The notes under the pieces were generated by a model, which had not been told where the DNA came from, searched no databases, and saw only the letters and a list, made by a program, of their open reading frames with translations. The position numbers and the translations under genes are program-made. From positions 1 through 64,000 of the forward strand of contig JAPJQL010000008.1 of assembly GCA_030825115.1 (NCBI GenBank): DNA of 64,000 nt, in the 5' to 3' direction. How positions within the stretch are numbered: the stretch's first letter is position 1; every line of letters starts with the position of its first letter. This document shows positions 33,806 to 42,006 of the stretch, one piece after another. The stretch is from Lachnospiraceae bacterium (GTDB lineage: Bacteria; Bacillota; Clostridia; Lachnospirales; Lachnospiraceae).

Positions 33806-34288
33806 TTAATCTAAAAGCTCATCAATTTGAGCCCAGATTTCATTGGTTTTCTTAAGCCTTTCCAGCCCGGATTTTTTTTGTTCCAGAATTTGTTTCATGC
33901 CATTGACAGCGGTATCGAAATCCTTGTTTTTCACAGCTTCCTTAATCTGTGTCCGAATCACTTTACCTGTTTCTCCTGCAGGCTTGTATTCTGCGCGGAT
34001 GGATGCGATTTGTTTGTGGAGTTCTTTCGCTTTTTTCCAATTGGTCTTACTGATACTGAGGGTACCGTTCTCTTTCTTGTTCAGGCGGATGGATTTGTAA
34101 GCGGCAGCGACGCGCTTGTTTTCTTCCCTCAGTGGTTTTGCCTGTGATTCCAATTCTTTGATCTCGTTTTTAATTGGCGTTACTTCTTCCTTGTATTCTG
34201 CTTTTGTCTCTGCCGCCATGGCCGGAAATGCCATGCAACAGGTGACTGCGGTTGCCATACATAATGTACGTAATGCTTTTTTTACCAT
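33806..34288 (-). CDS. Secreted coiled-coil protein, unknown function
   Basis: 160 residues with a signal peptide (MVKKALRTLCMATAVTCCMAFP, cleavage after AMA). The mature protein is highly charged, Lys/Glu rich and almost all helical, with heptad-like runs such as PIKNEIKELESQAKPLREENK and a C-terminal KKSGLERLKKTNEIWAQIDELL. No enzymatic motif is present. It is divergent from the two-component system, so it may be one of its targets, like small exported proteins beside envelope-stress sensors. That is inference. Confidence 0.7.
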   Translation of the reverse strand: MVKKALRTLCMATAVTCCMAFPAMAAETKAEYKEEVTPIKNEIKELESQAKPLREENKRVAAAYKSIRLNKKENGTLSISKTNWKKAKELHKQIASIRAEYKPAGETGKVIRTQIKEAVKNKDFDTAVNGMKQILEQKKSGLERLKKTNEIWAQIDELLD

Positions 34289-34468
34289 ATTTCAGTCCTT
34301 TCCTGGTCAGGTTAATCTGTCTTTCTGTGACGTGTCTATCATAGCATCTCCGGGAAGGAGAATCCTAGTATAAATGTGTGGCAAAAATGTGGCAGCCATT
34401 TACGAATCTGTGACGCGATGTTATGATTATTGTAAATATAATTACTATTTATGACAGGAGATAAGAAG

Positions 34469-35185
34469 ATGCCAAAATGCATTTATATCGCAGATGATGA
34501 AGAATATACTCGTTCTCTGATGAAGACATTCCTGGAAAACGAAGGGTTTGAGGTAAGGCTGTTTGCGGATGGATACAGTATTTTGCAGGCGGTGAAAGAG
34601 CGGATGCCTGATCTGATCATCCTTGATATCATGATGCCCGGAGCGGATGGATTAAGTGTCTGTACGTCAATCCGCAAAAAAAGTACGGTCCCTATCATGA
34701 TTGTATCGGCAAAAGACAGTGCGATGGACCGGGTGACGGGAATTACGTTGGGAAGTGATGATTATCTGGTGAAGCCGTTTTTGCCGCTGGAACTGACAGC
34801 AAGGGTAAAAGCCCTGCTCCGAAGGTCGGAAATCTCTGCGTCTTCCGCGTCAGAGCGGCAAAGCGCCCATTACACCTGTGGAAACCTGGAACTGGATGTC
34901 AGGTCGCGGAAAGTCAGTGTGGATGGGCTGTTGATGGCCGTGACGCCGACAGAGTTTGATTTTCTGCTGTATCTTTTTGAACGGATCCATACGGCAGTGT
35001 CAAAGAAGGAGCTTTTGGAGCATGTCTGGAATTACCAGGATACTCTGGATGATATGAGGATGGCGGATGATCTGGTCAAACGGCTGAGAAAGAAATTAAA
35101 GGAGAAGCACGCCGGTGCAGTCATTGAGACGATCTGGGGATTTGGGTATCGGCTGACAGAGAGGCAGGAGGAGTTTCGTGGGTAG
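34469..35185 (+). CDS. OmpR-family response regulator
   Basis: 238 residues from the ATG at 34469, with AGGAG upstream. The receiver domain (1-120) has ADDEEYTRSLMKTFLENEGFEV, the phosphorylated Asp in LIILDIMMPGADGL, and LVKPF with the conserved Lys. The winged-helix domain (135-235) reads VTPTEFDFLLYLFERIHTA and RMADDLVKRLRKKL. It overlaps the kinase gene by eight bases, so both proteins are co-translated. A divergent secreted protein and the following MATE pump are possible targets. Confidence 0.95.
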   Translation: MPKCIYIADDEEYTRSLMKTFLENEGFEVRLFADGYSILQAVKERMPDLIILDIMMPGADGLSVCTSIRKKSTVPIMIVSAKDSAMDRVTGITLGSDDYLVKPFLPLELTARVKALLRRSEISASSASERQSAHYTCGNLELDVRSRKVSVDGLLMAVTPTEFDFLLYLFERIHTAVSKKELLEHVWNYQDTLDDMRMADDLVKRLRKKLKEKHAGAVIETIWGFGYRLTERQEEFRG

Positions 35186-36575
35186 ACGCATCCGTATCCG
35201 TATTTTTATTCCGGTCCTGATTTTGATTATCCTGTTTCCGGTTCTGACATGGATGATATTTTCAGCTGCCTCGGACCGGTATATTGAACACATGGTAAAA
35301 AGGGAAGTGACCGGGATTCTGCAACAGGTTGAGGCGGAGGCAGCCATCCTTGCTGGAGAGGAACTGGATGAGAAAGAGTATGCCAGGGAACTGCTGTCGC
35401 AGATGAAGGCGGTTGTGAAAAAGCAGCATCTGGGGGCGGATCTGCTGGTGATGAATTCGAGGAAAAAGCTGATTTATCCAAATGGTGAGCCGGAGTCCGG
35501 AGTGCGGCAGGATATCTATGAAATCTCCCGGACTATGCTGGAAAAGGGCGAATTGAAACCGGATGAACCGGTTACAGTGAAAGCGGATGGACAACGGTAT
35601 CTTATAAATCTATATGAGGTGGAATCCTCCGGCAGAATCCGGGCGAAATATTATCTGGCCTATGCCCTGGTCCCTGACACCAGAATCCTCATGACTTATA
35701 CCGGCGGTCTGCTTCTGGCCATTACATTAGGACTATTTGCTATCTCTGCTCTGCTTGTCTGGTTTACGGCGGGCAAGATTGCAAGACCGCTGCGGGCACT
35801 TTGCAGACAGGCCCATGGGATTGGAAGTGGGACGTTTTGCCCGATTGAAGAGAATTACCGGGTAATGGAGATTGAGGAACTGAAGAATTCTTTTAATGAT
35901 ATGGGAAGGCGGCTGGAGGAATCAAGGGAGGAGAACGCCAGGTTTTTCCAGAATGTCTCTCATGATCTCAGGACGCCTCTGGTTGCCATCACGGGTTACG
36001 CCCAGGGGATTCAGTGCGGGGTGATGAAGGATTGTGAAAAAGCGGCGGGGATTATCTTGTCCGAGAGTCTGCGTATGACAGAACTTGTGGAAAGTATCCT
36101 CACTCTGTCTAAACTGGACAATCACAATCTTCTTATGAACCGGGTAGAGGTCTATCTGGAAGAGTTTTTAGAGGAACAGACCGAGGTGCTTAAGGGAGCG
36201 GCCGGGGATAAGGAACTGAAGCTGTGTATTGCAGATGAACCTGTGGTGGTGCAGGTGGATCCTTCTTTGTTGACACGGGTATTCCAAAATGTGATTGCGA
36301 ATTGTATCCGTTATGCGGAACATGATATCGGGGTAGCGCTGAGGATGGAGGAAACGGAGGTGGTGATTCTTGTGGAAGACGATGGCTGTGGTTTTGACCC
36401 GGAGGAACTGCCTTATGTATTTGACCGTTTCTATAAAGGGAAGGAAGGGAATTTTGGGATTGGGTTATGTGTAGTCCGGTCGGTGATGGAGTACATGGGG
36501 GGAACTGTGGAAGTGGGAAACCGGGAGCTTCCACTGCATGGGGCTTTTTATAAGATTCGGATTCCATTGGATTAG
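35178..36575 (+). CDS. Sensor histidine kinase
   Basis: 465 residues from a GTG at 35178 that lies inside the response regulator gene and has AGGAGGAG upstream. Two membrane helices (about 8-30 and 175-198) bracket an extracellular domain of about 145 residues. HAMP follows, then HisKA with the phosphorylated His in FFQNVSHDLRTPLVAITGY, and HATPase with NVIANCIRYAE, VEDDGCGFDP and NFGIGLCVV. It senses an outside signal and phosphorylates the paired regulator. The extracellular part matches nothing I recognise. Confidence 0.95.
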   Translation: MGRRIRIRIFIPVLILIILFPVLTWMIFSAASDRYIEHMVKREVTGILQQVEAEAAILAGEELDEKEYARELLSQMKAVVKKQHLGADLLVMNSRKKLIYPNGEPESGVRQDIYEISRTMLEKGELKPDEPVTVKADGQRYLINLYEVESSGRIRAKYYLAYALVPDTRILMTYTGGLLLAITLGLFAISALLVWFTAGKIARPLRALCRQAHGIGSGTFCPIEENYRVMEIEELKNSFNDMGRRLEESREENARFFQNVSHDLRTPLVAITGYAQGIQCGVMKDCEKAAGIILSESLRMTELVESILTLSKLDNHNLLMNRVEVYLEEFLEEQTEVLKGAAGDKELKLCIADEPVVVQVDPSLLTRVFQNVIANCIRYAEHDIGVALRMEETEVVILVEDDGCGFDPEELPYVFDRFYKGKEGNFGIGLCVVRSVMEYMGGTVEVGNRELPLHGAFYKIRIPLD

Positions 36576-36634
36576 GTCTGATTCAATGGAATATCTTTAG
36601 AATATAACAGGCAGGGAAATGTGAGGGACTTCGG

Positions 36635-37972
36635 ATGGCAGCTACGGACATGACACAAGGAAACATCACAAAACATCTGGTGCAGTATTCTGTCCCGCTG
36701 ATACTGGGCAATCTGTTTCAGCTCACCTACAATGCGGTGGACTCGATGATCGCGGGAAGGTTTATCGGGAAGGAAGCGCTGGCGGCTGAGGGAATGGCAA
36801 GCCCGGTGATGAATATTGTGATTCTGGGAATCTCCGGTATCTGTATGGGTGCCGGTGTTCTTATGAGTGAATTTTTCGGTGCAAAAAAATATGATGAGTT
36901 AAAGCGGGAGATGTCAACAGCCGTTCTGTTCGGTCTGTGGTTTTCCCTGATCGTGGTGGTCCTGGGTGTGATCGCTACGCCGTCTCTCTTGCGTGCGCTT
37001 CATGTGCCCGGGGAGCTGATGGGGATGACGGTGATCTATCTGCGAATTATCTTTTTGGGAGCGCCGTTTACTTATTTTTACAATGCCCTTGCTTCGGCGC
37101 TCAAGAGTGTGGGGGATTCGAAGACGCCGCTGAAATTTTTGATGTTTTCGTCTGTCCTGAATGGAGTGCTGGACCTGGTTTTTATCGGTGGTCTTGGGTT
37201 TGGCATTGTATGTTCAGCGGTGACAACCGTGATCGCGGAGGCGGTATCGGCTCTGCTCTCTATTCTTTATATCTATCGTAACATACCGCTTCTCCGGCTG
37301 GGAAAGGGAGAGTTTGGGCTGGACCGCGGGCTTTTAAAATCCACCTTACAGTTTGGCTCTGTGACGGCGCTCCAGCAGTCCTGCCAGCCCATTGGCAAGC
37401 TGCTCATTCAGGGGGCTGTCAATCCACTTGGCGTTGATATGATCGCAGCGTTCAATGCGGTGAACCGGATAGACGACTTTGCATTTACGCCGGAGCAGAG
37501 TATTTCCCACGGGATTACGACTTTTGTGGCGCAGAACCGGGGAGCGGGCAGGAACGGACGGATCCGGGACGGGTTTTTAAAAGGACTGCGGCTGGAATTT
37601 TTCTACTGGGTTTTTATCTGCCTTGTGATCACGTTATTAAAAACTCCCCTGATGGGACTTTTTGTGACGGGAGACGGCGCCGGACAGATTGTGGCGCTGG
37701 GGAGCCGGTATCTTGGGACGATGGCCCTGTTTTACCTGTTTCCTGCTTTTACCAATGGAATACAGGGATATTTCCGCGGGATGGGGAATATGAATATAAC
37801 ACTTGTGTGCACCTTCATCCAGACCGGTCTGCGTGTCATCTTTACCTGGCTGCTGACGCCGCTGATGGGGATCTATGGGGTGGCATTTGCCTGTGCGATT
37901 GGCTGGAGCGCGATGCTGCTTGTCGAGGTTCCGTATTATTTTTACTATAACAAACGAACTGTTATTTTCTGA
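36635..37972 (+). CDS. MATE family efflux transporter
   Basis: 445 residues with twelve hydrophobic segments in two related halves. The opening LVQYSVPLILGNLFQLTYNAVDSMIAGRFIG and the FFGAKKYDEL loop, repeated in later form at VAQNRGAGRNGRI, are typical of MATE proteins. They export drugs and cations using Na+ or H+. The gene follows the histidine kinase by 60 bases on the same strand and may be induced by that system. The substrate is unknown. Confidence 0.94.
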   Translation: MAATDMTQGNITKHLVQYSVPLILGNLFQLTYNAVDSMIAGRFIGKEALAAEGMASPVMNIVILGISGICMGAGVLMSEFFGAKKYDELKREMSTAVLFGLWFSLIVVVLGVIATPSLLRALHVPGELMGMTVIYLRIIFLGAPFTYFYNALASALKSVGDSKTPLKFLMFSSVLNGVLDLVFIGGLGFGIVCSAVTTVIAEAVSALLSILYIYRNIPLLRLGKGEFGLDRGLLKSTLQFGSVTALQQSCQPIGKLLIQGAVNPLGVDMIAAFNAVNRIDDFAFTPEQSISHGITTFVAQNRGAGRNGRIRDGFLKGLRLEFFYWVFICLVITLLKTPLMGLFVTGDGAGQIVALGSRYLGTMALFYLFPAFTNGIQGYFRGMGNMNITLVCTFIQTGLRVIFTWLLTPLMGIYGVAFACAIGWSAMLLVEVPYYFYYNKRTVIF

Positions 37973-38060
37973 AATTATATGCTATAATTCCTACTGTCAG
38001 TAAAATGCCTGAAATGGGAATGGCAAGTGAATCGAAATAAGTACCGCGGAAGGAGGAGCT

Positions 38061-39344
38061 ATGGAAAAGACGAATGAAAAGTATGCGGCATATATCCAGA
38101 TTTTGAAAGAAGAACTGGTCCCGGCGATGGGTTGTACCGAGCCGATTGCGCTTGCATACGCAGCTGCAAAGGCACGGGAGGTATTGGGGGAATTGCCGGA
38201 CAAAGTCGTCATTGAGGCGAGCGGGAGCATCATCAAGAATGTGAAGTCCGTGATCGTACCGAATACGAACCATCTAAAAGGCATCCCGGCAGCAGCGACC
38301 GCCGGCATCATTGCGGGACGGCCGGAGAAAGAGCTGGAAGTCATCGCACAGGTAAGCGAGGAAGAGATCGCACAGATGAAGAAGTTCCTTGCAGATACGC
38401 CGATTGAGGTAGAGCATATCGACAACGGAATTACCTTTGAGATCGTGGTGACGCTGCAGGCAGGGGATTCTTATGCGAAGGTGAGGATTGCCAACTATCA
38501 TACGAATATCGTGCTGGTGGAAAAGGATGGGGAAGTCCTCCTGAAAGTTCCGGTAGCCGATGAGAGCGAGGAGGGACTGACAGACCGTTCCCTGCTCAAT
38601 ATGCAGGATATCTGGGATTTTATCAATACTGTGGATATTGCAGATGTAAAAGAACTTCTCGACCGCCAGATTGAATACAATATGGCGATAGCCGAGGAGG
38701 GGATGCGGGGAGATTATGGCGCCAATATTGGCAAGGTTCTGGTGGATACGTATGGAGATGATGTCCGTACCAGGGCAAAAGCGCTGGCGGCAGCAGGGTC
38801 CGACGCCAGGATGAACGGATGCGAGCTTCCGGTCGTGATCAATTCCGGCAGCGGCAATCAGGGGATCACCGTGTCGGTGCCGGTTGTCGTGTATGCAAAG
38901 CACCGGGAGTCGGGCGATGAGAAGATGTACCGGGCGCTTGCGCTGTCCAATCTGGTGGCGATCCATCAGAAGACGGGAATCGGAAGACTGTCTGCTTATT
39001 GCGGGGCGGTGTGTGCCGGAGCGGCTGCCGGAGCGGGGATTGCATATCTTTGCGGCGGCGGGTATGCGGAGGTCTGCCACACCGTTGTGAATGCGCTTGC
39101 CGTTGTTTCCGGCATGATCTGCGATGGGGCGAAAGCTTCCTGTGCAGCTAAGATCGCATCCTCGGTGGACGCCGCAATCCTGGGATTCAATATGTACAAG
39201 CGCGGGCAGCAGTTTTACGGAGGCGATGGAATTGTCGAAAAAGGGGTTGAGAACACCATCAGCAATGTTGGACGCCTTGGAAAAGAAGGTATGAGGGAGA
39301 CCAACGAAGAGATTATCAAAATCATGGTAGGAGATGACGTATAA
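38061..39344 (+). CDS. L-cysteine desulfidase / serine dehydratase-like (UPF0597, CyuA-type)
   Basis: 427 residues. The family features are clear: LVPAMGCTEPIALAYAAA at the start, ASGSIIKNVKSVIVPNT, NSGSGNQGITVSVPVVVYA in the middle, and a Cys-rich Gly/Ala region (AYCGAVCAGAAAGAGIAYLCGG). The cysteines carry a [4Fe-4S] cluster as in iron-sulfur serine dehydratases. Members split L-cysteine into pyruvate, ammonia and sulfide, which can be used for energy. AAGGAGGAG precedes the start. It is followed by an amino-acid symporter in the same unit, so uptake and breakdown are linked. Confidence 0.9.
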   Translation: MEKTNEKYAAYIQILKEELVPAMGCTEPIALAYAAAKAREVLGELPDKVVIEASGSIIKNVKSVIVPNTNHLKGIPAAATAGIIAGRPEKELEVIAQVSEEEIAQMKKFLADTPIEVEHIDNGITFEIVVTLQAGDSYAKVRIANYHTNIVLVEKDGEVLLKVPVADESEEGLTDRSLLNMQDIWDFINTVDIADVKELLDRQIEYNMAIAEEGMRGDYGANIGKVLVDTYGDDVRTRAKALAAAGSDARMNGCELPVVINSGSGNQGITVSVPVVVYAKHRESGDEKMYRALALSNLVAIHQKTGIGRLSAYCGAVCAGAAAGAGIAYLCGGGYAEVCHTVVNALAVVSGMICDGAKASCAAKIASSVDAAILGFNMYKRGQQFYGGDGIVEKGVENTISNVGRLGKEGMRETNEEIIKIMVGDDV

Positions 39345-39389
39345 CTCCGGGTTAAGGGGACCGGGAGTTGAGTCGAAAGGAGAAGTAAA

Positions 39390-40580
39390 ATGAAGAAATT
39401 GTTTACGAGTTTACCTGCAAAACTGTTGATCGGCGTGATTCTTGGTATTCTGGTCGGTCAGGTGGCAGGGGAAAGCTTTATGCATGTGATCGTGACGCTG
39501 AAGTACATCCTGAATCAGGTGATCGTCTTCTGTGTGCCGCTGATCATTATCGGATTTATTGCACCGTCAATCACAAAACTGGGCAACAATGCATCGAGGA
39601 TGCTGGGGGTAGCGCTTGTAGTGGCCTATATCTCTTCTCTTGGCGCGGCTCTGTTTTCAACCGTTGCCGGATATATCCTGATTCCGCATCTGTCGATTTC
39701 CGCAGATGTAGACGGACTGAAAGAACTGCCGGGCATCGTGTTCCAGCTTGATATTCCGCAGATTATGCCGGTTATGAGCGCCCTTGTATTTTCCGTTCTG
39801 GTCGGTCTTGCGGCGACATGGAGCAAGGCTGTGACGATCACTACGATCCTGGATGAGTTCCAGAGAATTGTGCTGAATGTGGTGACGAAGGTGGTTATCC
39901 CGATCCTTCCTGTATTTATTGCATTTACTTTCTGTGCACTGTCCTATGAGGGGACGATCACCAGGCAGCTTCCGGTGTTCTTGCAGGTGGTTGTGATCGT
40001 TATGGTCGGACATTTTATCTGGCTGGCACTGCTGTACGGGATTGGAGGCGCTTATTCTGGCTCTAACCCGATGGATGTCATCAAAAACTATGGTCCGGCT
40101 TATATTACCGCAGTCGGCACGATGTCTTCCGCAGCGACTCTGGCAGTGGCCCTGCGCTGTGCGAAAAAGAGCAAGCCTCTGAGAAGCGATATGGTCGATT
40201 TCGGTATCCCGTTATTTGCCAATATCCACCTTTGTGGGTCTGTGCTCACGGAAGTATTTTTCGTTATGACGGTATCCAAGATCCTGTACGGCTCTGTGCC
40301 GTCGGCTGGAACGATGATCCTGTTTTGTGCTCTGCTTGGCATCTTTGCAATCGGAGCTCCGGGCGTTCCGGGCGGAACAGTTATGGCGTCCCTGGGTCTG
40401 ATCACCGGTGTTCTTGGCTTTGATGAGACGGGTACGGCTCTGATGCTGACCATCTTCGCTTTGCAGGACAGCTTCGGCACAGCCTGCAATGTGACCGGCG
40501 ACGGCGCGCTTACGATGCTGCTGACGGGGTATGCAAAACGGCATAAGATTGAGGAGCAGAAGATTTCAATTGACTTATAA
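39390..40580 (+). CDS. Dicarboxylate/amino acid:cation symporter
   Basis: 396 residues with eight or more hydrophobic segments of the DAACS/GltP fold. The two half-loops near residues 230-260 (YITAVGTMSSAATLAVALRCA) and 310-380 (GAPGVPGGTVMASLG, FGTACNVTGDGAL) contain the Ser-rich and NVTGD motifs that bind Na+ and substrate. These carriers take up glutamate, aspartate, serine or cysteine. Standing 45 bases after the desulfidase gene, it most likely imports cysteine or serine for it. The two genes share one terminator. Confidence 0.93.
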   Translation: MKKLFTSLPAKLLIGVILGILVGQVAGESFMHVIVTLKYILNQVIVFCVPLIIIGFIAPSITKLGNNASRMLGVALVVAYISSLGAALFSTVAGYILIPHLSISADVDGLKELPGIVFQLDIPQIMPVMSALVFSVLVGLAATWSKAVTITTILDEFQRIVLNVVTKVVIPILPVFIAFTFCALSYEGTITRQLPVFLQVVVIVMVGHFIWLALLYGIGGAYSGSNPMDVIKNYGPAYITAVGTMSSAATLAVALRCAKKSKPLRSDMVDFGIPLFANIHLCGSVLTEVFFVMTVSKILYGSVPSAGTMILFCALLGIFAIGAPGVPGGTVMASLGLITGVLGFDETGTALMLTIFALQDSFGTACNVTGDGALTMLLTGYAKRHKIEEQKISIDL

Positions 40581-40584
40581 GACG

Positions 40585-40628
40585 CCGGGGACGGCAGGGT
40601 TTAAAGACCTGCTGTCCCCGGTATTTTG
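40585..40628. terminator. Terminator shared by convergent genes
   Basis: CCGGGGAC with GCAGG (40585 on) pairs with CCTGC and GTCCCCGG (to 40621), followed by a T-rich tail on the plus strand. It sits between the symporter gene and the DUF4317 gene, which run towards each other. Confidence 0.8.
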
Positions 40629-41774
40629 TTATTCGGCGTCGTCCTGCGGTCCGCTGCCCCGGACGACAATGCCGTTCACTTCGATATTTCCGTCAATTTC
40701 GATCACCAGGCACTGGCGTCCGTCGATCTCCCGCGTTTCGACCAGGTCGCTACGCTCCGGGTTCACCTTGATGATGACATCCGGGGTTTTGACCTCAAAG
40801 GCGCGGGTGTTGATCACGTTGTTGGCCAGCAGGGCGGTGCGTTCTCCTGCGGTCTCATCAAAACGTCTGTCAAAGTCCTGAAGCTTCTCTTCTTCAATCC
40901 CGCTGGTCTCCAGAAGATTCTTAACCTGATATTTATCCAGCATCAGCGGTTCTGGAGCGTCCTTGTGCTCTTCCAGCATTTCGCTCAGGTTCTCGTGGAT
41001 GGTCCGCACGGTCTCGTAGCTGCATTCTTCTCCCAAAGTCTCCTCGATGATTGCCTGAAAAGACTCTTTCTGGTCGCTTGCGGCAAGCGGAAGGGGGCAG
41101 CCGAGAAGCTGCTCGACAAAACTGTCGTGGAGCTCGTCTGCATTTTTGGAGTAGTACAGGGTGCTGTGGATGTCGGTGGAGCGTTCGTTAAAGGCCGGGA
41201 AGAGGAAACCAAGCTCCGGCATGCCCACCACCCAGTCGCGGACCCGGTTCTGGAAGGTGTTCTGGACCTCGTTGTAGCTAAGCCCCGGTTTTGACAGGTC
41301 CACAGGGCAGATGCAGCAGAGGATGTAGCTGAACACCTCGTCGGAGGCGTCGTCCATCGTCAGACCGTCGCTCGTCTTGCCGGGAATATCGTAGGAGTCA
41401 TGGATCAGAAGGATCAGGTAATTCCCTACAAAGTCATAAGTTTCGATGATACGGTCATAGAATTGTTCCAGAAGGTCGTCATCTTTCAGACGGCTGCTGC
41501 GGAGCTTTAACAGAAATTCCTGAGTGCCGCCTTCCATCTCGGTATCCAGCGGAAACTCCAGGTTCAGCAGGTTTTTCCCCAGGGTGCCGGAGAGGGCTTT
41601 GCGTAAAATCTCAAAATATTTGAACATGTCCTCTTCCGGCAGGGAGAGGAAGGCCTCCTTTAACTCGGTCTTTTTATTTTTCTCGCCATCTACATAACAG
41701 CCGCAGATGCGGGTGATCGAGCAGTTTGACGGAGTAAATAAGCGTTTGATTTCGGATATTTCTTTTTTTATCAT
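40629..41774 (-). CDS. DUF4317 family protein
   Basis: 381 residues from the ATG at 41774, which has AGGAG nine bases upstream. The Met codons at 41810 and 41783 are less well placed. The family pattern of DUF4317 is seen throughout: EIKRLFTPSNCSITRICGCYVDGEK near the start, IHDSYDIPGKTSDG, ILCCICPVDLSKPGLSY and WVVGMPELGFLFPAFNERSTDIH. The family is found mostly in Clostridia and has no known function. No membrane helix or signal is present, so it is cytoplasmic. It stands alone, divergent from gdpP. Confidence 0.87.
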   Translation of the reverse strand: MIKKEISEIKRLFTPSNCSITRICGCYVDGEKNKKTELKEAFLSLPEEDMFKYFEILRKALSGTLGKNLLNLEFPLDTEMEGGTQEFLLKLRSSRLKDDDLLEQFYDRIIETYDFVGNYLILLIHDSYDIPGKTSDGLTMDDASDEVFSYILCCICPVDLSKPGLSYNEVQNTFQNRVRDWVVGMPELGFLFPAFNERSTDIHSTLYYSKNADELHDSFVEQLLGCPLPLAASDQKESFQAIIEETLGEECSYETVRTIHENLSEMLEEHKDAPEPLMLDKYQVKNLLETSGIEEEKLQDFDRRFDETAGERTALLANNVINTRAFEVKTPDVIIKVNPERSDLVETREIDGRQCLVIEIDGNIEVNGIVVRGSGPQDDAE

Positions 41775-41921
41775 CGGTATCATCTCCTGTTTGTTGTCCG
41801 TGTTAAGCACGGTCCTGAAATTTTATTTTATCACAGATTGAAAAATTAAAAAACTCCTGCGCCGGATTTTGAGGAAGATTTTTGGCGGGAAGAGCGGGCG
41901 GGGAGATTAGAATTCCGGCGG

Positions 41922-41950
41922 TAGACGGAGCGGGGTCTTTATGTTATAAT
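41922..41950 (+). promoter_or_regulatory. Promoter of gdpP-rplI-dnaB
   Basis: TAGACG at 41922-41927 and TATAAT at 41945-41950 are 17 bases apart and lie about 55 bases before the gdpP start. The -10 is consensus and the -35 is weak. Confidence 0.65.
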
Positions 41951-42006
41951 CATAAGACAGGTTACAGGCGAATACGGGTTCTTTTAACTCGATAAGGAGA
42001 TACCAC